Positions 45,960-63,407 of a stretch of DNA of 64,000 bases are shown here, one piece after another (position 1 is the first letter of the stretch; each line of letters opens with the position of its first letter). The translations under genes and the position numbers were made by a program. The notes below the pieces were generated by a model. It did no database searches and was not told where the DNA came from. It saw only the letters and a program-made list of their open reading frames with translations. This DNA comes from Novosphingobium sp. 9U (GTDB taxonomy: Bacteria; Pseudomonadota; Alphaproteobacteria; Sphingomonadales; Sphingomonadaceae): the NCBI RefSeq assembly GCF_902506425.1, contig NZ_LR732469.1, positions 1,057,001-1,121,000 on the forward strand. Reading direction: 5' to 3'.

Positions 45960-46029
45960 ACCGCACCACACCATATCTTGCACGAACGCCGGATCCTGCC
46001 GGCAAGGTCCCGTCAAGGTACCTCCAGAT

Positions 46030-48438
<2,409 letters not shown>

Positions 48439-48443
48439 TCCTG

Positions 48444-48474
48444 CGGAGGTAGGTGAACAAACCACCTGCCTCCG
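48444..48474 (+). terminator. Hairpin after lon
   Basis: CGGAGGTAGGTG (48444-48455) pairs with CACCTGCCTCCG (48463-48474), one G-T pair, loop of seven. It is strong but lacks a T-tract, so termination is likely but not certain. Confidence 0.55.
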
Positions 48475-48588
48475 AACGGAGTTCTCGGAACGCGAATTAG
48501 GCGGGTTCGCTTGCCATCATCGCCCCTCGCCGCTAACGCGCGCGCTCACGCGGCGTGATCGCGTGACATCGTTATAAAGGACCAAGAG

Positions 48589-49614
48589 ATGGGTTACCGG
48601 GTAGCCGTCGTCGGTGCGACGGGCAACGTCGGCCGCGAAATGCTCAACATCCTCGCCGAACGCGAGTTCCCCTGCGACGAGATCGCGGCGGTGGCCTCCT
48701 CGCGCTCGACCGGGAGCGAGATCGAGTTCGGCGAGACCGGTAAAATGCTCAAGGTCAAGAACATCGAGCATTTCGACTTCACCGGATGGGACATCGCCCT
48801 GTTCGCGGCCGGGTCGGAGCCGACCAAGATCCACGCGCCGCGCGCGGCTGCTGCGGGCTGCGTGGTGATCGACAACTCGTCCCTCTACCGCATGGACCCG
48901 GACGTACCGCTGGTCGTGCCGGAGGTGAATCCCGATGCAGTAGCCGGATACACCGCGCGCAACATCATCGCTAATCCGAACTGCTCGACCGCACAGATGG
49001 TGGTCGCGCTCAAGCCGCTGCACGATGCCGCGACGATCAAGCGCGTGGTCGTCTCGACCTATCAGTCGACCTCCGGCGCCGGCAAGGCGGGCATGGACGA
49101 GCTGTTCACACAAAGTCGCGGCATCTTCGTCGGCGACTCCGTGGAACCGCAGAAATTCACCAAGCAGATCGCCTTCAACGTGATCCCACATATCGACAGC
49201 TTCCTGGATGACGGGTTCACCAAGGAAGAGTGGAAGATGGTGGTCGAGACCAAGAAGATCCTCGATCCCAAGATCAAGGTCGTCGCCACTTGCGTGCGCG
49301 TACCGGTCTTCGTCGGCCACTCCGAAGCGATCAACATCGAGTTCGAGAACGAGCTGTCGGCCGAAGCAGCACAGGACATCCTGCGCGAGGCGCCGGGTGT
49401 CATGCTCGTCGATAAGCGCGAGGACGGCGGCTACGTCACTCCGGTCGAGTGCGTGGGCGACGGCGCGACTTACGTCAGCCGCGTGCGCGACGATCCGACG
49501 GTCGACAATGGCCTGGTGCTGTGGTGCGTGTCCGACAACCTGCGCAAGGGTGCGGCGCTCAATGCGGTGCAGATCGCCGAATTGCTCGGGCGCCGGCACC
49601 TCAAGAAGGGTTGA
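48589..49614 (+). CDS. asd: Aspartate-semialdehyde dehydrogenase
   Basis: A 341-residue enzyme that reduces aspartyl phosphate to the semialdehyde, at the branch to Lys/diaminopimelate, Thr and Met. It has GATGNVGREMLNIL at the NADP site, the catalytic cysteine C132 in NPNCSTAQMV, and YQSTSGAGKAGMDEL. An AAGGACCAAGAG segment precedes the ATG. A strong terminator follows at 49643-49679. Confidence 0.96.
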   Translation: MGYRVAVVGATGNVGREMLNILAEREFPCDEIAAVASSRSTGSEIEFGETGKMLKVKNIEHFDFTGWDIALFAAGSEPTKIHAPRAAAAGCVVIDNSSLYRMDPDVPLVVPEVNPDAVAGYTARNIIANPNCSTAQMVVALKPLHDAATIKRVVVSTYQSTSGAGKAGMDELFTQSRGIFVGDSVEPQKFTKQIAFNVIPHIDSFLDDGFTKEEWKMVVETKKILDPKIKVVATCVRVPVFVGHSEAINIEFENELSAEAAQDILREAPGVMLVDKREDGGYVTPVECVGDGATYVSRVRDDPTVDNGLVLWCVSDNLRKGAALNAVQIAELLGRRHLKKG

Positions 49615-49642
49615 TCTGCGACCGCAGTCTGAATGCAAAAGA

Positions 49643-49679
49643 AAAAGCCCGGGAGGTCGCGCTGACCTTCCGGGCTTTT
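49643..49679. terminator. Bidirectional intrinsic terminator after asd
   Basis: AAAAGCCCGGGAGGTC (49643-49658) pairs over 16 positions with GACCTTCCGGGCTTTT (49664-49679), one G-T pair, loop GCGCT. T-tracts exist on both strands, fitting its position between convergent asd and the DUF4398 gene. Confidence 0.9.
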
Positions 49680-49698
49680 CTATCTTGAGGCGCCAGCG

Positions 49699-50337
49699 TC
49701 AGTTGGTGCCGGTGCTGACCGTCGTCGTGGTGGTCACCTTGCCGCTCGTCGAAGAGGTGGCCGGGCGGCTCACCTTACGGCGTACGACCTTGTGCGTGGT
49801 CTTCCGCGGTGCGCTGGTCGCCTGCTGGGTGGTCACTGTGGTCTCGACCTGAGCCGGCGGAGTGGCTGCGGCCAGCTGCGCTGCGTTGCGCGCCTCGGCG
49901 GCGGACTGCGCGGCCTGCTGGGCACGGGCGTTGGCGTCGGCGGCCTGCTGTTGGGCCTGCGCGATCTGGTCCTGCGCAACCGCAGCGGTGGTGGCCTGCT
50001 GATCACGCGCCGCGGCGAGCGCTGCGTCCTTGTCCTGCTGCATCAATCCGATCGCGGTGCTCGCCAGCGCTTCGGCGTGCGTCGCCTCCTCGATCGCCTT
50101 GTCCTTCTCGCCGTGCTTGAAGTCGTTCTGCGCCAACTTCAGCGCCTCGTCGGCTTGCGCGGACTCGGCGGGCAGGGCGCGTCCGGCACCGAGCGTATGC
50201 GCCGTCTCGATCTTGGCTTGCGCGGCCGCGATTGCTTTGCGGGCATCGTTGGCCTTGCCGGCGAAAGCGGGGCTGGCCATCGTCAGCGACAGTGCGCCCA
50301 GGGCGATGGCAGTGGCGATACCTGTCTTGTTCTTCAT
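49699..50337 (-). CDS. Secreted DUF4398-like coiled-coil protein
   Basis: A 212-residue exported protein: signal peptide (IATAIALGALSLTMASPAFA), a helical, Ala/Gln/Lys-rich coiled coil (about 25-160) like DUF4398 domains, and a Thr/Ser/Arg-rich tail (TTHKVVRRKVSRPATSSTS) that may contact peptidoglycan or nucleic acid. An EcfG-type promoter precedes it, so envelope-stress or general-stress induction is likely. Confidence 0.75.
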   Translation of the reverse strand: MKNKTGIATAIALGALSLTMASPAFAGKANDARKAIAAAQAKIETAHTLGAGRALPAESAQADEALKLAQNDFKHGEKDKAIEEATHAEALASTAIGLMQQDKDAALAAARDQQATTAAVAQDQIAQAQQQAADANARAQQAAQSAAEARNAAQLAAATPPAQVETTVTTQQATSAPRKTTHKVVRRKVSRPATSSTSGKVTTTTTVSTGTN

Positions 50338-50380
50338 GTCCGTTACTCCTCGTTGGTGGCCACGGCGATAGTGGCGACGA

Positions 50381-50406
50381 AACGAGGGTCGGGAGCGCTA
50401 CGTTCC
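50381..50406 (-). promoter_or_regulatory. EcfG-type general stress promoter of the DUF4398 gene
   Basis: On the minus strand GGAAC (50406-50402) is followed after 17 bases by CGTT (50384-50381). The predicted start site is about 35 bases before the ATG at 50337. Confidence 0.65.
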
Positions 50407-50487
50407 TCCGGTGCGAACGCTTCGTCGCCCGAAGCAACTCAGGTCATCGTGTGTGAACGGCTAGAAAGGTTGCCTGCATCGCGTCGA

Positions 50488-51885
<1,398 letters not shown>

Positions 51886-51943
51886 GATTGGCTCCAGCTT
51901 CTTGTGCCCTGATCCCGGGTCTGCGGGATGGGGAGGGTAGGTC

Positions 51944-53191
<1,248 letters not shown>

Positions 53192-53199
53192 CGTGGATC

Positions 53200-56040
<2,841 letters not shown>

Positions 56041-56056
56041 GGCATAGACCTTATCC

Positions 56057-56079
56057 GCGCCGGGACGCTGTCCCGGCGC
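56057..56079 (-). repeat. Perfect hairpin immediately upstream of sucA
   Basis: GCGCCGGGAC (56057-56066) and GTCCCGGCGC (56070-56079) make a 10-bp perfect stem with a three-base loop, 17 bases before the sucA ATG (minus strand). It may affect mRNA stability or sucA translation, or be a processing site in the sucD-sucA transcript. Confidence 0.6.
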
Positions 56080-56141
56080 TTGCATCAAGTATTCATGGCC
56101 TTGGCACGTTCCCGGGGAGGGAAGCCCATGCGTCGGCTGAT

Positions 56142-56174
56142 GTTCCCGCCCCGACGCTTTGCAGGGCGGGGAAC
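56142..56174 (-). terminator. Hairpin after sucD
   Basis: GTTCCCGCCCC (56142-56152) and GGGCGGGGAAC (56164-56174) pair with one bulge. It lies just past the sucD stop codon and may attenuate transcription into sucA; no T-tract. Confidence 0.45.
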
Positions 56175-56178
56175 GGGA

Positions 56179-57069
56179 TCAGGCGAGTTCCTTCAGCACG
56201 GCCTGAAGGGTCGTACCCAGTTCGGACGGCGAGGGCGAGACGCGGATGCCGGCCTCCTCCATCGCCGCGATCTTGTCTTCCGCGCCGCCTTGGCCGCCCG
56301 ACACGATCGCGCCGGCGTGGCCCATGCGGCGGCCCGGAGGCGCCGTGCGTCCAGCGATAAAGCCGGCCATCGGCTTTTTGCGGCCGCGCTTCGCCTCGTC
56401 CTTGAGGAACTGCGCCGCTTCTTCTTCGGCCGAGCCGCCGATCTCGCCGATCATGATGATCGACTCGGTCTCGTCGTCGGCCAGGAACAGTTCGAGCACG
56501 TCGATGAAGTTCGTGCCGTTGACCGGATCGCCGCCGATGCCGACAGCCGTCGTCTGGCCGAGTCCTGCATTCGTCGTCTGGAACACGGCTTCATAGGTAA
56601 GCGTGCCCGAGCGCGATACAACGCCCACTGAGCCCTTCGAGAAGATGTTGCCGGGCATGATGCCGATCTTGCACTCGTTCGGCGTCAGCACGCCGGGGCA
56701 GTTCGGGCCGATCAGGCGCGACTTGGAACCGGTCAGCGCGCGCTTAACCGGGATCATGTCGAGCACCGGGATACCCTCGGTAATGCAGATGATCAGCTCC
56801 ATCTGCGCGTCGATCGCTTCCAGGATCGCGTCCGCGGCGCCGGCGGGCGGCACATAGACGCACGAGGCGGTGGCGCCCGTCGCAGCCTTCGCCTCATGAA
56901 CCGAGTTGAACTGCGGCAGCCCCAGGTGCTCGGTACCGCCACGGCCCGGAGTCACGCCGCCGACCATCTTGGTGCCGTAGGCGAGCGCCGTCTCGGTGTG
57001 GAAGCTGCCGGTCTTGCCGGTCATGCCCTGGGTGATGACCTTGGTGTTCTTGTCTACGAGAATGGACAT
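56179..57069 (-). CDS. sucD: Succinyl-CoA ligase subunit alpha
   Basis: A 296-residue subunit that carries the phosphohistidine (H251 in [17 protein letters not shown]) and the CoA-binding Rossmann domain ([21 protein letters not shown]). [20 protein letters not shown] is family-specific. It needs SucC, which is not in this window; in sphingomonads sucC often lies elsewhere (recalled, not verified). Between mdh and sucA on the same strand. Confidence 0.96.
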   Translation of the reverse strand: MSILVDKNTKVITQGMTGKTGSFHTETALAYGTKMVGGVTPGRGGTEHLGLPQFNSVHEAKAATGATASCVYVPPAGAADAILEAIDAQMELIICITEGIPVLDMIPVKRALTGSKSRLIGPNCPGVLTPNECKIGIMPGNIFSKGSVGVVSRSGTLTYEAVFQTTNAGLGQTTAVGIGGDPVNGTNFIDVLELFLADDETESIIMIGEIGGSAEEEAAQFLKDEAKRGRKKPMAGFIAGRTAPPGRRMGHAGAIVSGGQGGAEDKIAAMEEAGIRVSPSPSELGTTLQAVLKELA

Positions 57070-57138
57070 AAGTCGATCCTATCCTTCATCACCCCGGGGA
57101 GGCTGGGGCCGCATCCATGATGCATGCGTGAAAATCAT

Positions 57139-57162
57139 GTCGCCCCGCATCAGCGGGGCGAC
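57139..57162 (-). terminator. Hairpin between mdh and sucD
   Basis: GTCGCCCCGC (57139-57148) and GCGGGGCGAC (57153-57162) form a 10-bp perfect stem with loop ATCA, right after the mdh stop on the minus strand; a short A/T run (TGATTTTCA on minus) follows. Likely a partial terminator or mRNA 3'-end stabiliser. Confidence 0.6.
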
Positions 57163-57175
57163 GGTATGCGGGAAA

Positions 57176-58156
<981 letters not shown>

Positions 58157-58334
58157 TCACACGAGCGGGGCAGCGGACGATGTGGCGGCCTGCTATGCCC
58201 CGTCGACGGCAGGCTCCGATAAGTTCCGCGCGTGCCTAGGCCTGTGAGGGGGCGATTGCAACCGCCAAAAGGCAAAAACAACCTCCGATCCAGCTGCTTA
58301 GATGATAACGGTTCGCAGTAGCAACAAGCGTGGA

Positions 58335-58649
58335 TCAGCGCTCCGCAGCATGGCGCAGCCGGGCCGCGACCCGCTCCGCAAGCCGGCGGTCGAACTGCCG
58401 GCACACCGACAACCAGTGCTGCGAAGCGGCCGGATCGCCATGGTCGCGCGCAGCGGCGGCGTAGGCTCCGGCCTGCTCCGCCGCCGCCAGGCCGTGGTCC
58501 GCGAAGTGGCGCAAGGCGGAGACCAGCGCGGCGCTGTCGGTAAAGGTGCGCGTGTTGTCGTTGGCAGCGCAGAGCGGTGCCGATCGGCACCGCCACGCCC
58601 GTATCTGGCAATTGCCGCGGGTTCGGGCACCGGCAAAGCGGATGGTCAT
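58335..58649 (-). CDS. Hypothetical protein, 104 aa
   Basis: A 104-residue helical, Ala/Arg-rich protein with APLCAANDNTRTF and FADHGLAAAEQAGAYAAAARDHGDPAASQHWLSVCRQFDRRLAERV. No named family is recognised; the end (HWLSVCRQFDRRL) looks like an amphipathic helix. Similar short proteins occur beside TCA genes in sphingomonads as far as I recall. Frames on other strands look less protein-like. Confidence 0.55.
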   Translation of the reverse strand: MTIRFAGARTRGNCQIRAWRCRSAPLCAANDNTRTFTDSAALVSALRHFADHGLAAAEQAGAYAAAARDHGDPAASQHWLSVCRQFDRRLAERVAARLRHAAER

Positions 58650-58765
58650 GATCGAAGCGGCCCTTGTGTCGTTATCGCGTGAGCCACGGATAACGGAACG
58701 CTCCTAAGCCTTTGATGATAGGCTATGGTTTCAGAGGCGTTGAGGATTGCCGCTCGTCGCGCCGA

Positions 58766-59920
58766 TCAACCGGTCGGGCTCTGGATCCACTGCCCGGAGT
58801 TGCGATACTCGTCCTTCACGCCCGTGCCCTCAGGCAAGTTGCTGCCTTGGTAGAGGCCATCGCCGCCACGCTCCTTGAGCTCGCTGGTGTAGGCAGGCGG
58901 CGGAGCAGAGGCGGCCGTCGCGGTCAGCCCGCCGGGGTTCGCCACCAGACCGGCGGCGCGCGCGCGCTGCAGACCCTCGTCGTAGGCCTTCTGGATCGCC
59001 AGGGGATCGAGCGCTGCGCTGGCGGCAACGGCCACGGAAGAGTCATCATGGCGATGCGGCGCCGGCAGCGGCTCGCCGCCAAGATAGGCATAGCGGAACA
59101 TGCGCGGCTGCCCGGCTTGCCCGTTGAAGCTGTAGAACCGGTGCGCCCCGATCGTCAGCAGGTAGTGCAGGCTGGGCGCCCAGTACGGGTGGACGGCCAC
59201 CGTATGATAATGCGTCGCCAGGCCGACCGGTGCGTAGACGTATCCGGCCAGCGCCTGCCGCGCCACGCCGGCCGCGCGTTCCCAGAACAGCCGATTGGGC
59301 CGGCGCGCCAGCGAACCGTCGCAGGTGAAAGAGAACTGGCACCCGCTCGACCGCTCGGACCCTTGGTAGACGACACCGCACACCGTCTTGGGATAAGCCG
59401 GATGCGCCACACGGTTGAGCACCACTTGCGCGACCGCCTGCTGACCCGCGTCGGCCTCGCTCGCGGCTTCATAGTATATGGCCGCGGTCAGGCACTGTTC
59501 GGCGCGGGTGCGGTCGACGCCGCTGTTGTCGATCCGAAGCGATTGCGCGACCGGCGGAGGGACGATGCTGGAGCCCGGTGTGCCTTCCGCGTCCGAATGG
59601 ATGCCCTCGCCAAGCCCGGGCTCGCGCTTGTCGAGCTCCAGGTAATAGAAGGCCGATCCCGGAAAGCTGTCGCCTGCCCGCTCGAACGGCAGGGGTTCGA
59701 CAGCGACGCCCTGCGCCGTAGCATCGCCGACCGAAAACGCATCCCAGCTGCCGGGCGCGGCGAAGGCGGGGAGCGCGATCGCGCCTGCCACTGCCAAGGC
59801 CAGGCGCGCGCGATAGCGTCCGCGCGCCGCCCTCAGCCGCGCGCCGCCGTGTCCCACGCGCGCCACGAAGTCCCGCGGGCGCAGTTCGTCGAGGCAGATC
59901 GGAGCGAGGCGAGAGGTCAT
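58766..59920 (-). CDS. Cell wall hydrolase, SleB family
   Basis: A 384-residue protein with one N-terminal membrane/signal segment (LALAVAGAIALPAFAAPG) and the SleB-type Hydrolase_2 domain (about 155-280): CLTAAIYYEAASEADAGQQAVAQVVLNRV, the catalytic Glu in YYEA, GCQFSFTCDG and ATHYHTVAVHPYW. These are lytic transglycosylase-like amidases acting on peptidoglycan. A Pro/Ala-rich C-terminal tail follows. Divergent from the riboswitch/btu cluster. Confidence 0.9.
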   Translation of the reverse strand: MTSRLAPICLDELRPRDFVARVGHGGARLRAARGRYRARLALAVAGAIALPAFAAPGSWDAFSVGDATAQGVAVEPLPFERAGDSFPGSAFYYLELDKREPGLGEGIHSDAEGTPGSSIVPPPVAQSLRIDNSGVDRTRAEQCLTAAIYYEAASEADAGQQAVAQVVLNRVAHPAYPKTVCGVVYQGSERSSGCQFSFTCDGSLARRPNRLFWERAAGVARQALAGYVYAPVGLATHYHTVAVHPYWAPSLHYLLTIGAHRFYSFNGQAGQPRMFRYAYLGGEPLPAPHRHDDSSVAVAASAALDPLAIQKAYDEGLQRARAAGLVANPGGLTATAASAPPPAYTSELKERGGDGLYQGSNLPEGTGVKDEYRNSGQWIQSPTG

Positions 59921-60104
59921 GCAGTCCTGGTCAGAGCCATGTCGATCTTGCGCCTACGCGCCCGCGTATGGCTTGGCAGCAGGGGAATGGCGTGCGTCCC
60001 GATTCGGTACATCGCTGCCCCATAGCCTTAATCGGTTAAGGACTTGCGTTGTCGATCGCGTGCCCTTGCCAGCGCCGGCGCGGGCGACTAGGGGCGCGCT
60101 CACG

Positions 60105-60285
60105 TCACGGGTTGACCGGGAAACCGGACCCAAGAGGGAATTCGGTGCAAAACCGAAGCTGCGCCCGCAACTGTGACCGGGGAGCCCTTCCTCAACCAAG
60201 CCACTGGCGCCTCAGGGTGCTGGGAAGGCGGGGAAGGGCAGCGATCCGGGAGCCAGGAGACCTGCCCGAAAAGACGGTCGTTCCG
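60105..60285 (+). ncRNA. Cobalamin (adenosylcobalamin) riboswitch
   Basis: Conserved elements in order: GGGAA (60136-60140), GGTGCAAAACCGAAGCTGCG (60144-60163), CCCGCAACTGTGACCGG (60164-60180), GCCACTGG (60200-60207), and the B12 box AGCCAGGAGACCTGCC (60251-60266). It lies about 100 bases before btuB. High cobalamin should fold it to block btuB expression. Ends are approximate. Confidence 0.93.
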
Positions 60286-60387
60286 CATCGGGCGGGTGAA
60301 CCGGTGCAGCGTGGTGCGTGCTTCCATGAGGGGAAGCGCGGGCCTCTCGCCATGAACGGCGCTTCGTTCAAGGTTGGAGGTTTGCAC

Positions 60388-62328
60388 ATGAAGTACCTGT
60401 TTTTGCTCACATCGGCGCTCGCGATCGCCACTCCGGCGCTGGCGCAACAGGCCGATACGGACGCCACCAACGAAGCGGGCTTCTACGACCCGACGTTGAC
60501 CCGCGACCCTGACACCATCACGGTCCTCGCCACCGGCAGCCAGCTTCCGATCGACCGCACCGGTCAGCCGATCAGCGTCATCGGCACGCAAGAGATTGCC
60601 TCCATTCAAGGCCCGGACATCACCCGCGTGCTGGAGCGGCTCCCCGGTGTCACCTTCGCCCGCAACGGCGGCCTTGGTTCGACCACCAGCTTGTTCGTGC
60701 GCGGCGCCAACTCACAGCAGCTGCTGGTGCTGGTCGACGGCTTGCGCGTGGCGGACGTGGCGGCTCCGGGCGGCGGCTATGACTTCGGCAACCTGACCAC
60801 CGGCGGCCTCGGCCGCGTCGAGCTGCTGCGCGGTTCCAATTCGGTCGTCTGGGGCTCGGAAGCGATCGGCGGCGTGCTGGCGCTCACCTCGCGTGACCTG
60901 AACGGCCTGGAAGCCTCGGCCGAGTACGGCGCGCGCGACACCTTCGACGGCCAGGTCACCGGCGGCGTCTCGGGCGACAACTACGGCGTGACCCTGAACG
61001 GCGGCTACCTCACCACCGACGGCCTGAGCCAGGCCGCGAACGGCGCCGAGCGCGACGGGTTTCGCCAGTACCGCGCCGGCGGCCGCGCCCATGTCGAACT
61101 GACCCCCGGCCTGACCGCCAGCCTCGTCGGCCGCTACACCCGCGGCAAGCTCGACATCGACGGGTATCCCGCGCCTCTGTTCGAATTCGCGGATACGCCC
61201 GAGTACCAGAAGACGCGCGAGATCGGCGGCCGCGCCGGGCTCGCCTGGACTTCCGATGCGCTGGACCTCAACGCCGGCTACCAGGTGTCCGACACCCGCC
61301 GCCGCTATTATGACCCGACCTTCGGCGACACCGACTTCAACTCGGAGACGCAAGGGCAGAGCCGCCGCGCGGAACTGGCCGGCACCTATCGCGCCAACCA
61401 GGAGCTGCGGCTCGACTTTGGCGCGGACCACGAATGGTCGCGCATCGATACCGTGTCCGCCTTCAGCCCGGCGGCGCGCTACAAGGCCAATCTGTCGAGC
61501 GGCCACGCGTTGCTGGGCTGGTACGGCGATCGCTTCACGCTTGCCGGTGGCCTGCGCTACGACGATCACTCGCGCTTCGGTGATCGCTGGACCTTCGGCG
61601 CCAACGGCAGCTTTGTCGTGACGGATCAATGGCGTGTGCGTGCCTCTTACGGCGAAGGGTTTAAGGTTCCGACGCTCTATCAACTCTTCTCCGAGTACAG
61701 CAATCCCACGACGACCCTGAACCCCGAGAAGAGCCGCAGCTACGACGCCGGGATCGAGTACGGCGACCGCAACGGCGATCTTCATCTCGCGCTCACCGGC
61801 TTCCGCCGCGACAGCCGAGATCTGATCGGCTTCACCTCGTGCTCGGGCGCGATCTGCGCCACGCGGCCGTTCGGCTACTACATCAACGTCGGCCGTGCGC
61901 GTGCGACCGGCTTCGAGCTCGAACTGGGCGCGCGCGTCAGCGAGACGCTGCGGGCGCAGGCGTCCTACACCTACGTGAAGTCCACCGACCGCACGCCGGG
62001 TAGCTTCGACGAGGGCACCGATCTTGCCCGCCGCCCGCGCCATGCGCTGACCGTCTCGACCGACTGGACGCCGGTGAAGTCGGGGCCGCTGAGCGGCTTT
62101 GCCCTGGGCGGCGACATCCGCCTGGTGAGCGACAGCTATGACTTTGCGGGCGAGTTCGGCCGTATCAAGGGCTACGTGCTCGGCACCGTGCGCGCGAGCG
62201 TGCCCGTGGGCGAGCACCTGGAAGTGTTCGGCCGGGTCGAGAACGTGACCGACGAGAAGTACGAGACGGCAGGCGGCTATGGTACGGCCGGGCGCTCGGG
62301 CTTTGTCGGCATCCGGGCAAAGATGTGA
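60388..62328 (+). CDS. btuB: TonB-dependent vitamin B12 receptor
   Basis: A 646-residue outer-membrane receptor: signal peptide (YLFLLTSALAIATPALAQ), TonB box (DTITVLATG), plug domain (TRVLERLPGVTFARNGGLGSTTS; LFVRGANSQQLLVLVDGLRV; RVELLRGSNSVVWGSEAIGGVL) and a 22-strand barrel ending in aromatic/charged residues (FVGIRAKM). ATG 60388 follows GGAGG. The upstream riboswitch supports cobalamin as substrate. Confidence 0.95.
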   Translation: MKYLFLLTSALAIATPALAQQADTDATNEAGFYDPTLTRDPDTITVLATGSQLPIDRTGQPISVIGTQEIASIQGPDITRVLERLPGVTFARNGGLGSTTSLFVRGANSQQLLVLVDGLRVADVAAPGGGYDFGNLTTGGLGRVELLRGSNSVVWGSEAIGGVLALTSRDLNGLEASAEYGARDTFDGQVTGGVSGDNYGVTLNGGYLTTDGLSQAANGAERDGFRQYRAGGRAHVELTPGLTASLVGRYTRGKLDIDGYPAPLFEFADTPEYQKTREIGGRAGLAWTSDALDLNAGYQVSDTRRRYYDPTFGDTDFNSETQGQSRRAELAGTYRANQELRLDFGADHEWSRIDTVSAFSPAARYKANLSSGHALLGWYGDRFTLAGGLRYDDHSRFGDRWTFGANGSFVVTDQWRVRASYGEGFKVPTLYQLFSEYSNPTTTLNPEKSRSYDAGIEYGDRNGDLHLALTGFRRDSRDLIGFTSCSGAICATRPFGYYINVGRARATGFELELGARVSETLRAQASYTYVKSTDRTPGSFDEGTDLARRPRHALTVSTDWTPVKSGPLSGFALGGDIRLVSDSYDFAGEFGRIKGYVLGTVRASVPVGEHLEVFGRVENVTDEKYETAGGYGTAGRSGFVGIRAKM

Positions 62329-62333
62329 GATCG

Positions 62334-63407
62334 ATGACGTTCCTGCCCCGGCTATGCCGGGGCGGAACACCGCTCGCTCGATATGGGGCGAGCGGATTGG
62401 CCGCTGTCGTGCTGGCGCTCGGTGGGTGCCAGGACGGCACGGCGCCGCCGGTCATCCGATCGGCGCGTCCGAGCGTGGTGTCGCTCAATCCGTGTAGCGA
62501 CGCGATCCTGGCGCAAGTGGCTGCTCCCGGACAGCTGCGGGCGGTCTCGCACTACAGCCACGAACCGGGGTCCAGTTCGATGGGTGTGGCTGCGGCGCGG
62601 CGCTACCCCGCCGTCTCGGGCTCGGTCGAGGAGATCACCAAGCTGGCGCCTGACCTCGTCGTTGCCGACGTGTTCCTGCCCGCACCGACGGTTCAGGCGC
62701 TTCGTGACCTCGGCATTCGGGTGGTCACTATCGGCAGCGTGAACAGCGTGGCTTCCAGCGAGGCGCAAGTGCGGGAGCTGGCCGCCGCTACCGGGAATTC
62801 CGAGGCTGGTGAGGGACTTGTTCGCCGGATCGAGCAAGCGCTGAGAAGCGCTGCGCCCTCGAACGGCACGAAGCCGGCATCGGCGCTCGTCTGGGAGAGC
62901 GGCGGCATCGTCGCGGGCGACACCACTCTGATTGCCGACCTCATGCGGCGCACGGGCCTCGTCAACGCCGCGGCGGCACGGGGCATGCGCCAGGCGGATT
63001 ACCTGCCGCTGGAAAGCATGCTGGCCGATCCGCCGGACGTGATCCTCGCCACGGGAACGCGGCAGTCGCAGGAAGATCGGCTTCTCTCGCATCCGGCCTT
63101 GGCAGCGCTGACAGGCACGCGCCGCGTGCATTTCGACAGCACTCTGCTGTGGTGTGGAGGGCCGACGATCGTGCGGGCGGCGGGTGAGCTGGCTCGAGTT
63201 CGGCGTGAGGTTCAAGCGGGTAAACCGCCGGTGGTGGGGGAGGGCTTCGACAAGCTCAGCCTGGGCGGTGTGGGGGCAATGTCCGCGCAACGCCGCGCCT
63301 CAGATAAGCAAGATCAACAAGTTACCTCCCTTATCAAAGAGTTTACCCCAACACCGCCCAGGCTGAGCTTGTCGGAGCCCGCCCGCAACACTCGCGACTT
63401 CGCATGA
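62334..63407 (+). CDS. btuF: Cobalamin ABC transporter substrate-binding protein (BtuF-like)
   Basis: A 357-residue periplasmic-binding protein with the fold LNPCSDAILAQV...ITKLAPDLVVADVFLPAPTVQALRDLGIRVVTI and LWCGGPTIVRAAGELARVRREV. A hydrophobic segment ending LALGGC suggests a lipoprotein signal. The first residues (PRLCRGG) come from a hairpin (62345-62363). The final 50 or so residues are encoded by an inverted repeat pair (63242-63380) and are not part of the fold. GTG 62325 is an alternative start. btuC overlaps the end. Confidence 0.85.
   Translation: MTFLPRLCRGGTPLARYGASGLAAVVLALGGCQDGTAPPVIRSARPSVVSLNPCSDAILAQVAAPGQLRAVSHYSHEPGSSSMGVAAARRYPAVSGSVEEITKLAPDLVVADVFLPAPTVQALRDLGIRVVTIGSVNSVASSEAQVRELAAATGNSEAGEGLVRRIEQALRSAAPSNGTKPASALVWESGGIVAGDTTLIADLMRRTGLVNAAAARGMRQADYLPLESMLADPPDVILATGTRQSQEDRLLSHPALAALTGTRRVHFDSTLLWCGGPTIVRAAGELARVRREVQAGKPPVVGEGFDKLSLGGVGAMSAQRRASDKQDQQVTSLIKEFTPTPPRLSLSEPARNTRDFA
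62345..62363 (+). repeat. Perfect hairpin at the start of btuF
   Basis: GCCCCGGC (62345-62352) and GCCGGGGC (62356-62363) flank TAT. It lies in the first codons and could modulate btuF translation. Confidence 0.6.
63242..63380. repeat. Inverted pair of dispersed repeats inside the btuF 3' end
   Basis: The left arm (63242-63275) has GGGCTTCGACAAGCTCAGCC and GGGCGGTGTGGGG; the right arm (63346-63380) is the near inverse (CCCCAACACCGCCC; AGGCTGAGCTTGTCGGAGCCC). About 70 bases separate them. It is the same family as 39647-39755. Confidence 0.75.

Noticed and set aside
45949..46029. N-terminal extension of Lon
   Set aside because: LonA proteins begin near the LLPLLPLRD segment; the extension is translated from the palindrome region.
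48491..48515. GGAAC near 48487 as an EcfG promoter for asd
   Set aside because: The base run 16 bases later is CGCT, not CGTT, and asd is a housekeeping gene; the match is too weak.
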